Assembly (NCBI RefSeq): GCF_002099425.1
Contig: NW_018343964.1
Location: 17,418,501 to 17,482,500, forward strand
Origin: Phascolarctos cinereus
Taxonomy: Eukaryota > Chordata > Mammalia > Diprotodontia > Phascolarctidae
Direction: 5' to 3'
DNA: 64,000 bases
The position numbers were made by a program, and so were the translations under genes. Shown here piece after piece: positions 49,976 through 59,915 of the stretch (position 1 is its first letter; the number at the start of each line of letters is the position of its first letter). The notes beneath the pieces are model-generated. The model saw only the letters and a list, made by a program, of their open reading frames with translations, ran no database searches and had not been told where the DNA came from.

Positions 49976-50344
49976 CTCCTAGACCAGCCTCTCCCCAGCC
50001 ATCCCACCCCAGATTTTTCCTTTTGTCACATTAACATACAGAACATAAGTGTCAGTAGGGAGTCAGAAATATTATAGAATTTTTCCAAGACAAATCTATG
50101 AAAACGTTTTATGTTATGGGGTCTGTAGAGATGTCGCTGTGAGATCCTGGTCAGTCGCTTTTCAGTATTGTAACCTGAATGAATTAAAAAAAGACTGCAG
50201 TTATTTTACTTTCTAGGTTGCTCTGACATAATATCCCAGGGTCACATCCCCCACCTCATGTCACTTCAATAGATGAGAATTTTTTTTTAATTTGAGGGCA
50301 AGGGTAAGGCAGTTCCCTACTTGTGATATCATATGTGTAATTAA

Positions 50345-50460
50345 CTCATAGGATCATAGATCTAGAGCTGGAAATCACTTCAGAGATCATCTAATCTAAC
50401 CCATTTTACAGATGAGAAAACTGAGGCCCAGAGAGGTTCTGAATTGCTCGTCACAAAGGT
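50345..50460 (-). repeat. MIR-type SINE fragment
   Basis: AGGATCATAGATCTAGAGCT and CCCATTTTACAGATGAGAAA are present. Confidence 0.75.
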
Positions 50461-50469
50461 ATTGCAAGA

Positions 50470-50900
50470 ATCACAAAGGAGGAAGATGGGCATTCCAAAC
50501 ATGGGAAATAGCTAAAATGAATGCATAAAGTTAAGAAAAGGAGTGTCAGCAAGACCAGTTTGGCTATACCTTGGAGTTTGGGAAAGGGAGTAATGTGTAA
50601 TAAGACTGGAAAAGTAAAATAGGGCCAAGTTGTAAAGACCTTTAAATGCCAAACAGAGGAGTTTATACTCGCTACCAAAGGCAATGGGAAGCCACCGTAA
50701 TTTGTTAGGTATGAGAATGACATGGTCAGGCTTGTGCTTTGGGAAAATCACTTTGATGCCTTGTGGAGAACAGGTTGGACCAAAGAGAGACTTTGGGTAG
50801 GAAGACCAATGAAGAGGCAATTACTGCAGTTGCCCAGTAAAGAGGTGATGTTGGCCTGAAGTAGGGTGATGTCTACATGAAAGGAGAGAAGAGGAGTTAG
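50470..50900 (-). repeat. Old dispersed repeat fragment (LINE-like)
   Basis: GGCAATGGGAAGCCACCGTA and AGAATGACATGGTCAGGCTT resemble a widespread ancient mammalian repeat. The family and orientation are uncertain. Confidence 0.45.
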
Positions 50901-50931
50901 AGATGACTTAGAGGTAGAAAGAAGATTTTTC

Positions 50932-51098
50932 TTTCTTTCTTTTATTTATTTATTTGCTTTTAGGCAATTGGGGTTAAGTGACTTTGCCAGGGTCACACAG
51001 CTAGTAAGTGTCAAGTGTTTGGTCTGAGGCCGGATTTGAACTCAGGTCCTCCTGACTTCAGGGCCGGTGCTCTACCCACTGTGCCACCTAGCTGCCCC
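50932..51098 (-). repeat. WSINE1-like SINE with 16-bp target duplication
   Basis: GGCAATTGGGGTTAAGTGAC ... GTGCCACCTAGCTGCCCC is flanked by an exact AGAAAGAAGATTTTTC at 50,916-50,931 and 51,099-51,114. The intact duplication implies a comparatively recent insertion. Confidence 0.95.
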
Positions 51099-51114
51099 AG
51101 AAAGAAGATTTTTC

Positions 51115-51875
51115 AAGGATTGCATGTGTGGGTTGATAGTGAGGAGCCGAGATTGAATTGCGTGTGTTCCAACTGAAAGGAAAAAAAAATGGCCTCTGAA
51201 TTCTAGATGTTGTCCATTTAATCACAAAATGCGAGAAAGCATCGATTGGATGCCTGCTGTGTGTCAAGCCCTTTGCTGAGTACGATGGAAATATCACAAA
51301 ATAATATAAGGTGAGATCTGTATTAGGAGTAACATTTTTTCAGTTTAAACTAAGTTCCATCCAGATTTCCTTGTGGCCAAGTATCTTTCTCCATGTTCCC
51401 TGAAGCATCCAACAGACAGCCGGTATTTGGTCAATAATATTTCTCAATAACTGAGCAGCAAAAGAGACCCAAGGTGTTTAAAATCTCAGATCCTGCTCTT
51501 CCATTAATAATCTGTAAGAGTTTGGGCAGGCTTCCTAACTCTAGGCAATTCTAATTCATCTTTTTTCTTCTTGTGACCAAATAACTACTGAACAGAATAA
51601 TAGAGCTGTGTTTTCCTGGCCTAATTCAATTTTGTTTAACAACCATTTACTATGTGCCTCTATCTGACAGAGTGCATAATAAATTCTAATTTATTAATAA
51701 ATATCTAATTTCAGCAAGACAATAATAATAATCCTGTATTAATAATTCTATATTCATCTCTTTACACTAATTTAGTATAGATAGGACAATAGTCAAGACA
51801 AATTATGAAGGACAATTCAAAAAGCTACTAGAACGAATGGAAAATAGAGTCTGTAAAGTTTATAAAGCTCTTTAT
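51115..51875. other. Intergenic, nothing recognised
   Basis: No coding or repeat pattern is recognised, apart from AT-rich tracts at about 51,660-51,740. Confidence 0.35.
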
Positions 51876-51879
51876 ATAT

Positions 51880-52070
51880 ATTGCCTCATTTGATCTTCCC
51901 AACAAACTTGTGATTAAGGGAAGCACTTAATTTTACATTATATTAACTTTTACAGCTAAGGAAACTGAGGTTCACATGGTCACTTAGTTAAGTGCTTGAG
52001 TTGGAACTCAAAGCCAAGTCTGTCTTAACTTGGATCTAGCATTCTTTCCATTATATATACCATAATGCCC
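51880..52070 (-). repeat. MIR/THER1-type SINE
   Basis: CTCATTTGATCTTCCCAACA and TTTACAGCTAAGGAAACTGA mark a reverse copy. Confidence 0.68.
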
Positions 52071-52287
52071 CTCAAAAAAAAAAACAACCCAGTAACACTA
52101 TTATAGTTCCAGATTTGTTCCTCATACTTACTGACTCTGTTATGCCATGTTTAAATCTTCTTCACTCCCCTCAAGGGACCTAAGCCTCTAACTCCAAATC
52201 CATCTCACTGCCATTCAAAGGCACAATTTTCTGCCCCGAGGAAAAATTCTCAAACTTTAAATTGCTTGAAATCAATTATGATCAGAC

Positions 52288-52550
52288 TGTTGTTCAGTTG
52301 TTTTTTTCAATCATGTCTGACTATTTGTGACCCCCATTTGAGATTTTCTTGCCAAAGATACTGGACTGGCTTGCATTCATTTCCTTCTCCAGCTCATTTT
52401 ACAGATGAGAAAACTGAGGCAAACAGGATTAAGTGACTCGCCCAGGATCACACAGTTTCTACGTGTTTGAGGCCAGATTTGAACTCAGGAAGATGAGTCT
52501 TCCCAACTTCAGGCCCAGCACTCTATCCACAGAACCACCCAGCTGCCCCT
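52288..52550 (-). repeat. MAR1 SINE, full length
   Basis: CTGTTGTTCAGTTG, CATTTCCTTCTCCAGCTCAT and GAACCACCCAGCTGCCCC are present. Confidence 0.9.
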
Positions 52551-52559
52551 AGGTCAGAC

Positions 52560-53215
52560 TAGATAATACCTGAAGTCCCTTCCAATTCTGAGATTCTATG
52601 TTTCCCTCAGCACCACAATCGCTACCTGACCCCTACTTTTAATTTCTCCTACAAACCCTCCACCTCCTTCCCTACTCCAGTTCTTCCACGCAAGTGGTCA
52701 GACCGTATCACACCCATCAATCAAGCTACTCTTCTCAAAAACAAACCGTTCCTTTATGTGCATTGAATAAACTCCATGTTCTTAGTTGGGCAGTCAAAGA
52801 TCTCTTATAACCTGGCCCAAACTACCCTTGTCTGCCAATTTTCCACTAGTTCCCTCTAAGAACTCTATGTTCTAGATACGCATTCCCTGAACACCCCCTA
52901 TCATTTCTAGCTTCTACACCTCTGTTCATAGCAGCCTCTCATTCTATAAAACATACACCCCCTTCCCAATCTTTCTTTACAGCAATTCTGTCCATCCTTC
53001 AAGATACAGCCCAAATGCTATTAACCCTTCTATATCCTTCATATTCTACTTATGTGTTGTATTGTGGCAATTTTGTCTTCTTTTCTATTGTAAGCTCCTC
53101 GGGGACAAAAATAATGTCTCGTCCACTGTTTTTTTTCTCTCATATACCTTGTGACGGTGCCTGGCAAATAATATTCCCTCAAACAATTATTTGGTGAATA
53201 ATAAATCAATGAATT
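52560..53215 (+). mobile_element. L2-type LINE 3' part
   Basis: TAACCTGGCCCAAACTACCC and ATCCTTCAAGATACAGCCCA precede TTGTAAGCTCCTCGGGGACA. The terminus GTGCCTGGCAAATAATATTC is in L2 order. Confidence 0.75.
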
Positions 53216-53825
53216 TGTAAAAGGGCAGAGGAATATACAGACCTAGACAAGATGACAGAGATTAAAAGAATGTATGACAATCAAGCCATCACGGAACGAT
53301 TAATTATCCATTACTTTCATACCCATGGTCTTGACATGCAGGAATTACTCATTCATCACAAGTTGTCCAGTGTCAGCTGTTTTAGTCACCTGGATGTGGG
53401 ATGCTTTGCACCCAGCATACAAGGTGTTCTTCCAAACACCTAGTTCTTAGGATCATAAATTAAGAAATGGATGTCCCAGATAAATAATATCAATTAGATA
53501 TCAGTAATATCAAATTGAATATCAATAAGAATAATAGAGGTAGCAGTATAATGCCACACTGGCAAGAAATGTAAGTTACTGTTCAAAATCCTGAGGGAAG
53601 AAAGTGAGGAACATCTTCCCTGCTGAATTTGATGAAATAAGAGGCAGTCCTCTTCCTAGAATGATTTTAATGCAGCCTATCTGAAAGGAAATGTTTTTTA
53701 AGGACCCAAAGAGATCCTGTTCAACCTTGAGGGTAAGACTCCTTGCCTGAGAGGAGATGAAATGTCTCAGCTAAGAGTGTTCAGACAGGTCTCTTTCGCA
53801 ACATATGATGTCATCATAGCCTAGG
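53216..53825. other. Intergenic, nothing recognised
   Basis: No gene or named repeat is seen. Confidence 0.35.
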
Positions 53826-53890
53826 CAAGGGGTAGGGAATCTGTGGCTTCTAGGTCCTCAAGTGTGGCTCTTTGACTGAATCAGTCAAAT
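53826..53890 (-). mobile_element. hAT-type MITE fragment, relative of 40.9 kb
   Basis: CAAGGGGTAGGGAATCTGTG and TCAAGTGTGGCTCTTTGACT match one end of the reverse complement of the element at 40,865-41,062. Confidence 0.65.
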
Positions 53891-54392
53891 CAGAATTTAA
53901 ACTGAAGGCCTCTAACTTCCAATCCAGGGCTCTTTGCACCATCACTCAAAGGCATCGTTCTCTGCCCTTGGGAGAAAATGCTCGAACTTTAAATTGCATT
54001 TTTTAAAATTTTGATGAAATTTAAATTTGGTTTAACAACTTCACACAGTTGCTTTTGGATTCTAGTCCCTTTCCTTGACTTTTCTATCAGACATAGAAAA
54101 TATAAATAGATAACTCTTGAGAAGACATGACCTGCATTATGAAGGTCATCTGAAATGAAGTAGAAATATTAACCAATGGACATCATTCCACTGGGGAACC
54201 CAACATAAACTTTTTATAATCTAATGGAAAGTTGCAATGGGAAAAGCTGAGACTAAAATAGAGATTACAGTTGTCAGAATGAAGAGGGCAAAGAAATGTC
54301 TGCAAGTTCCAATATCATATCAAGGAGACTACACTCTCCAGAGATCCAAGGAAAGGAAAATGGAAAATCTTCCAACATAAGTCAATTTGATT

Positions 54393-54398
54393 TTTATT
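54393..54398 (-). terminator. MTARC2: Poly(A) signal AATAAA of MTARC2
   Basis: TTTATT on the plus strand reads AATAAA on the minus strand, 71 bases past the MTARC2 stop. This implies a short 3' UTR with cleavage at roughly 54,365-54,385. A more distal signal cannot be excluded. Confidence 0.6.
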
Positions 54399-54468
54399 TC
54401 ATCATAATTTTGTGCAGGAAGGAAGCTTTGCATTTACCATACCAACTCGTCACCCCCCAGGACTTCCA

Positions 54469-54595
54469 TCACTGAGTCATCAGATACACAGGGTCACCGA
54501 CTTTTAGGCTTCCAATTTTTTCCACTGAAAAATACATCCCAAAGAGTGGGGCTGACTTGTATATATGCTTCTCTGCTGGATCACAGAGGCGGTAG
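54469..54595 (-). CDS. MTARC2: MTARC2 exon 7, terminal (127 coding bp)
   Basis: The acceptor TTTGTCCCCTTCAG is followed by 41 codons and TGA at 54,469-54,471. It reads [20 protein letters not shown] then [20 protein letters not shown] and Gln before the stop. It closes the MOSC domain. Confidence 0.95.
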
Positions 54596-55721
54596 CTGAA
54601 GGGGACAAAGAAACATCATCATGCAAATGAAAAAAACATAATATAAAGCAAATATGCTGGCCCAGGGAGTCATGCAAACAACTTCTAGAACCTCTCCTGG
54701 AAAGTTGATAGGAATGAAAGTGCAGGAAAGACTTATTTCTGGCATTTCCAAGAGTATCCTGTTATTATATATGAACTTACCAGCACTGCATCTGCATCTA
54801 TGTTGAGAGGCCTCCCTGGAGGCCATAAAAAAAAAGTTTTTAATTTATTTGTTCAAATATGCTGTCTACCTACATAAATCAATTTCATAATACTTTGAAT
54901 GGAATAGAGATGAAAAGAGGAATTACTCTAGATTCCCTTAGTTGTTCAGTTGTTATGTACAATTCTTTGTGACCCCATTTGGGGTTTCTTGGCAAAGATA
55001 TGGGAGTGGTTTGCCATTTCCTTCTCCAGATGTGCAACTCAGGCAAACAGGGTTAAGTGACTTGCCCTAGATAACACAAAGTATCTAAGTATCTAAGACT
55101 GGATTTGTACTCAGGTCTTCCTGACTCCAAGCCCAACACTCTATCCACTGCACTACCCACCTGCCCAGATTCCCTTAGAATTCTGACAAATTCATAAGCT
55201 TAACAATGAATCAATCACTGGATTTCTAGAACAGAGCAGTCAACCATGAAAACAGAAATGGTATTTACAGGAACTTGGGGTGTGATCTGAAGCAGCACTT
55301 ACATCTGGGCCTTCAAGGTAGAAAAACTAACTTCATTGCATCTAAAACTCTAAGATCTGAAGGGCTCTAGACCTTTCAGTCCAATCCCTAACTACCTATA
55401 TGTTTAAACCTAGTTCTGCCATGATAATACAATGACAGCATGATAATACATGACTATCAAAAGTATCCTTCCCCCAACCCCCCAGTTTCCCGCCATGATT
55501 TACCTCTTCAACGTTTCCAGGGGCTCTTTCCTGCTAATGATCCCAGTGTCTGGGTCCACTGTCGTCAGGACACATCTGCAACAGAGCCAAGAAAGAGTTA
55601 GGCAAATGTGCACAATAACCAATTGCCTTTAAGTACTGATTTGGGGTTAGAACTCTTACCTGGGGCAAGCCAAAATCTTGTTCATTTCCACACTTCCAAT
55701 TAGGATTTCATCCCAGGTATC
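54469..55721 (-). CDS. MTARC2: MTARC2 (mARC2), coding exons 5-7 with stop codon
   Basis: This is the C-terminal quarter of mitochondrial amidoxime-reducing component 2, a paralogue of mARC1 with the same type of electron chain (NADH, cytochrome b5 reductase, CYB5B). The three exons join in frame and end in a stop. The identity rests on [20 protein letters not shown] and [19 protein letters not shown]. These match human mARC2 ([39 protein letters not shown]) better than mARC1 ([19 protein letters not shown]). The Mo-ligand cysteine after CPR is kept. Exons 1-4 were not found up to 64,000 and should lie further right. Exon spans follow separately. Confidence 0.93.
54940..55165 (-). repeat. MAR1 SINE
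   Basis: AGTTGTTCAGTTGTTATGTA, TTTGGGGTTTCTTGGCAAAG and TTGCCATTTCCTTCTCCAGA lie in MTARC2 intron 6. Confidence 0.88.
55504..55575 (-). CDS. MTARC2: MTARC2 exon 6 (72 bp)
   Basis: The acceptor GCTCTGTTGCAG and the donor GTAAAT flank the exon. The first base completes Arg, the next codon is the Mo-ligand Cys, followed by [20 protein letters not shown] and Leu-Lys. The length and phase are identical to MTARC1 exon 6. Confidence 0.95.
55660..55721 (-). CDS. MTARC2: MTARC2 exon 5 (62 bp)
   Basis: The acceptor ATCTCTCTTAG and the donor GTAAGAG flank [20 protein letters not shown] plus two bases of Arg. The intron to exon 6 is only 84 bp. The length and phase match MTARC1 exon 5. Confidence 0.95.
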
Positions 55722-55929
55722 CTAAGAGAGATAAGTTTTCTTTTCAATAAAGGCCTCATTAGGCTTTGCAATCAGTTCTTTATTAGTTGGCAGCAACTAC
55801 AGCTGGATATAGAGAACTCCCCTCCTTCCCTTAAAAAAAATAAGCCATTTATAAAGACCATGATCCTGAGAAGTTTTTGGAGGCAGTATAGTCTAACCAA
55901 GCTATGCACAGAAACCAAATTTTTCTCGT

Positions 55930-56165
55930 GCAGTTATTTCAGTCATGTCTAATTCTTCATTACCCCTTTGGGGGTTTTCTTGATAACAATAATGGAGCAG
56001 TTTGCCATTTCCTTCTCCAGCTCATTTTACAAATGAGAAAACTGAGGCAAACAGAGTTAAGTGACTCTCTCAGAGTTACACAGAAAATATCTGAAGCCAG
56101 ATGTGAACTTGGGTCTTCCTGACTCCAGGCCCAGGCATTCTATCCACTGTGCCATCTAGCTGCCC
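55930..56165 (-). repeat. MAR1 SINE
   Basis: GTTATTTCAGTCATGTCTAA, TTGCCATTTCCTTCTCCAGC and GTGCCATCTAGCTGCCC are present. Confidence 0.88.
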
Positions 56166-56502
56166 AAGGCTGCTATAGCCTTCTATTAACCGTGCCCAGG
56201 GATTAGACCAGTCACTGACTCTTTCCACAGTATTCTGTGGAACACTGTTTTTCTACCTTGAAGGCCCTCCCCTCTCAGGAGATCAGAATTTCAAGCCCTT
56301 GGATTAGGTTCAGGGTTCTAAGATGCACATTTTTAAAGGGAAGTTTTAGAGGTGCTCAAGTCTCAGGATTATGATTAAATAACAATAGACTCTATAAGGT
56401 CATCCAATCAAACCCTTACCTGAACACGAATCCCTTCTAAGACATACCTGAAGACTCCCAGTGAAGGGAAACCTGCCTCCAATTATAATGTGTATAAACA
56501 TA

Positions 56503-56545
56503 CAGATTTATGTTTGACATGTTCCTTATGTCAAACATAAATCTG
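56503..56545. repeat. Perfect 18-bp inverted repeat with 7-base loop
   Basis: CAGATTTATGTTTGACAT at 56,503-56,520 and its exact complement at 56,528-56,545 surround GTTCCTT. It lies in MTARC2 intron 4. The origin is unknown. It could be a remnant of a palindromic MITE or a chance hairpin, and the stem is short for a microRNA precursor. Confidence 0.9.
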
Positions 56546-56559
56546 CATCTCCACAATGA

Positions 56560-57415
56560 TTGTAGGAACATTTTGAATCACATAGGCTTCTATTATTAGG
56601 TCTGGAAACTTAGCCATCACTTATAGCACTGCTTCTAGAGGGAAATTAACTTTGTAGGAAAGAAACTGACTTATAAACAAAGTTTTGCAACCAAAATCCA
56701 CTTTGAAGTTGGGGACCAGCTGAAAAACAAATATTTCCAAATAATTTTCTGATGTCCCACTTATTTCAAGCAAGTCAATACTGTAAAATAGGATAATAAG
56801 ACGATTTGGGCAAACACCCAGGAGCAGATGTAATAGTATTTGCTTCATTATGGTAGTGGATGTAGGCCACATGTTAGGATAGCTCAAGACATCAATTTGC
56901 TGAAACAGGCAGTATGCATTTCACCACAGGAGGGCAATGCAGTCACTTACAAATATACCTATGGCTACCTTTCTAAAAGTTGGAACACTTAGGTCATATC
57001 CAATGCCTCTCTGACAAGTAATGAAGATCTCAACAATTCAATTGGAAACCACAAATCTATGTTAATTCAAGATTCTGGTGGTGAATTCAAAGCCTCAGAG
57101 TCTAAAATTTCAATGAAAAGTTTCTCACAGCCATGATTCAGTGATAAGTAATCTTTTCTGCATATGCTATTTGGCCCTTGCAACATATGGCAGGCCAGAA
57201 AATCGCCTAAATTTCAAGACAGCTTTCTTTCTAGCCTCAGATGCCAGGCTTGTAGGTTCCTCCTCAATAGAAGCATTATTTAACATTTGCAAATAAATTC
57301 ATTGAAATAAGGGTGTATGTTTAGGAAAGGGTGAATTGGCTCCAGGTTTTTCTGGGTGAAAGATAGAGGGGGGTAAATGCCCTTTATAGCTTTTTTAAAC
57401 TACTCCTTAACACTT
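56560..57415. other. MTARC2 intron 4, mostly unassigned
   Basis: 56,895-56,960 resembles dispersed family Y (CACCACAGGAGGGCAATGCA). Nothing else is recognised. Confidence 0.35.
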
Positions 57416-57420
57416 ATATA

Positions 57421-57850
57421 ATGCAGAGATTCCCAGAGTGGGTGACACTGCTCTCTGGGGGGTGCTGGAACGATCCAGGGGGGTGGTAGTAGCCTCTGGT
57501 AGTAGGGAACATTGAATAAAAATAAGACGGTAGTGGAAGCATAGGGAAAGAAGAACAGTTGAAAAACAGTTTGTTCATGTTTCATCTGTTGTATAACAGA
57601 GTTAAAGTCTAGTGATTACATTATTTTCCAAATAAACACACAAAATACAAGTTATAACCTATCAGCAGCCAAGTCTGCCTTAACAAGCAAGTGTTGTCAG
57701 GCGAGCGTGTCATGCATGCATTATTGGGAAGTCTAGCATGCATCATCAGGAATATGTGCGTGTAATGATGTTTACAATACGTTGCTATATAGTTGCATGA
57801 CGCAATGTTGCATCATCAAAATTTCAATGCGGAAAAAACCCCACAAATTT
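57421..57850. mobile_element. Probable hAT-type DNA element, incomplete
   Basis: CAGAGATTCCCAGAGTGGGT and GGTGCTGGAACGATCCAGG resemble the terminal region of Charlie-like hAT elements. The interior keeps unusually many CpG and GCATGCAT motifs. I could not find the opposite terminus. Confidence 0.5.
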
Positions 57851-57954
57851 ACAATAAATTATTAAATTTAAGATGTGTCTTTTTAAAAAAAAATTATATT
57901 CTATTGAAATGATGCAAAAAAACTCCCAACAAACTGTGAAAGCGTTAAAGAAAG

Positions 57955-58152
57955 TAGACTTGTGGGGGCTCCTGCATCTGTGGCCGGCTCCAGTTGTTCT
58001 GACGTTCGTCTTGCTACTGTGCTCAGATGACTCCAGATGAGCCTAACTGATGACCTTGCATTGCCCTGCCTCACTTAAATCCAATTCACTTGCAAGTCAA
58101 GACATCACCCTCTTGATATCATTAGTCTTCTTCCAGAATGAAGAACAAACAA
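57955..58152 (-). repeat. Dispersed repeat family U, copy 5
   Basis: Reverse-complemented: GTTCTTCATTCTGGAAGAAG, GATGTCTTGACTTGCAAGTG and GGATTTAAGTGAGGCAGG, in the family order. Confidence 0.7.
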
Positions 58153-58154
58153 CA

Positions 58155-58760
58155 AGCCAAGAAGACTTGGGTTCAAATTTTGCCTCTAAAACTTACCAGT
58201 CATGAGACCTTGGGCTAGTCCTCTCCATGCTCTAGGTCAGGCCTACATAACATATAGCCCAAGAGCCATTTGCAAGCCACCAAAGGATTTCAGACAGCCC
58301 ACGAAAAAATGTAGAGGATGTAAAAGAAAGTAAAGATGTAACAAGCGTTTTGTTCATGTCCGGCTTTACCCTGCCTTTTACTAGTCAATACTGTACTCAT
58401 CATGTAACTTGGGGTGCCACTGAGCACTCTTTCCTCTTTGTCACATGACCCATGGCAACCAACCATCACCAACCCGTCTCTAGTGTGAAAGAAGCAATTT
58501 CATGATAAATAAAAATCTTAAGTAATAAGTATAATTAACTGATATTAATTGAAATTTCACTTTTTAAAAATATGGTTTATTTGCAAAATAGTTTAATCAT
58601 TAATTATACCTTTACTTGGAAAGTGAACTGCTAAAAACCTATCTGTGGCCCCAAGAAGTTTAGCTTATTTTAATTTGGGCCCCTACCTACTGCCAAGTTG
58701 TGCAGGTCTGGTCTAGGTAATTCTTTAAGTCTATGAATCGCCAGTGGTGTCAACCTGCAT
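58155..58760 (+). repeat. MIR-type SINE split by a hAT element
   Basis: AGAAGACTTGGGTTCAAATT and AGACCTTGGGCTAGTCCTCT form the left part. The tail resumes after 58,718 as AATTCTTTAAGTCTATGAAT. Confidence 0.65.
58238..58710. mobile_element. hAT-type DNA element, 473 bp, with 8-bp target duplication
   Basis: The left end CAGGCCTACATAAC and the reverse-complemented right end CAGACCTGCACAAC are a terminal inverted repeat. Flanks CTCTAGGT (58,230-58,237) and GTCTAGGT (58,711-58,718) match at 7 of 8 bases, the size hAT elements make. It has no transposase frame and is therefore non-autonomous. Confidence 0.85.
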
Positions 58761-59645
58761 TGGTAGTGGGAACTTCCTCATCCAGGAGTTCCTTATATCT
58801 ATGAAGGCACAGGTCCACTCTATGACTAGTCATTCTCTGCACAAAATGAAAGCTGATCTCTCTCCTAGAAGGGGAGGTCAAGAAGATGGAGGAATACCCC
58901 TCCACTCACCAGTTTATCAGAGACAATGGAACTTTACTTAAAAACAAACAAACTGGCAGAAGAGCTGCATGGGAAGAAAGAGAAAGAAGGAAAAGGGAAA
59001 GGAGGATGAATGAATAAAAGAACGTATATTAAGCATATACTATGTGCCAAGCACTATGCTGAGCTCTTTTGGGTACACAAAATAAAAATTAAAGACAGTC
59101 TCTACCCTCAAGGAGCTCAGAGTCTAATATCAAAAGAAGAGAGAAAATCTGGCAGGAGGAGGAAGAGGCAGAGGAAAGTAACCCAGGGCATAGAGTGCCG
59201 CAGTCCAAGCAGGACATGATCTGAGCAAGGGAGAGTTTCAGAGTTCATTTCATCTTGCAGAGTAATGAGTGTCTGGAGATGTTTAAGTCCAGGAAAGTAG
59301 TGAGGTGGGAAACAATGAGTGAATTCTCTAGGTGCCCTCCTTAAATGGTGAAGAATCAGGAGGGAGTTCTCTAGTGTCCCTCCACCCCCTCCAAAGAGAG
59401 GGTGCACACAGGATGAAGAAGTGAGAGTCTGAGTTCATTTCATCTGCAGAATGAGGTTAGTCCAGAAAAGTAGCCTGAGGCCAGACTTAGTCTAGCATTC
59501 TTTCCACTGTACCACATTGTCCAACTCTGTCATCTCAGTAATCAGCCTATATCAGTAAACCTCAGTTTGCAGAGTGAACGCATGCATTCATGGACAAAAC
59601 CACTCCGTTTGAAACCTGTTTTTCCCAAGAATGCTTTATCTCTAT
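58761..59645. other. MTARC2 intron 4, old dispersed repeat and unassigned
   Basis: 59,020-59,130 matches the old motif set (GCATATACTATGTGCCAAGC, CTCAAGGAGCTCAGAGTCTA). No exon is visible. Confidence 0.4.
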
Positions 59646-59649
59646 TTGC

Positions 59650-59915
59650 GAATGATAATAATAGGTAGTATTTATACAGTGTTTTCAGATTTGTAAAGCA
59701 TTTTGCAGATATTATCTCATTTCCCCCTCTTACAAGAACCATGGGAGGTAGATATTATTATTATCCCCATTTTATGAATGAAGAAACTGAGGTCGGGAGA
59801 AATTAAGTGACTTGCCCAGGGTCACACAGCTAGGAAGAGCCTGAGGTAGGATTTAAACTGAAGTCTTCTTGACTCTGGCTCCAGCATTCTATCTAAGTGG
59901 CAACAAGCTGCTTCA
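59650..59915 (-). repeat. MIR/THER1-type SINE
   Basis: TTCAGATTTGTAAAGCATTT, CCATTTTATGAATGAAGAAA and GACTTGCCCAGGGTCACACA give a nearly complete reverse copy. Confidence 0.8.

Noticed and set aside
55576-55659. Mirtron in the 84-bp intron 5 of MTARC2
   Set aside because: No long end-to-end stem could be found by eye. The length alone is not evidence.
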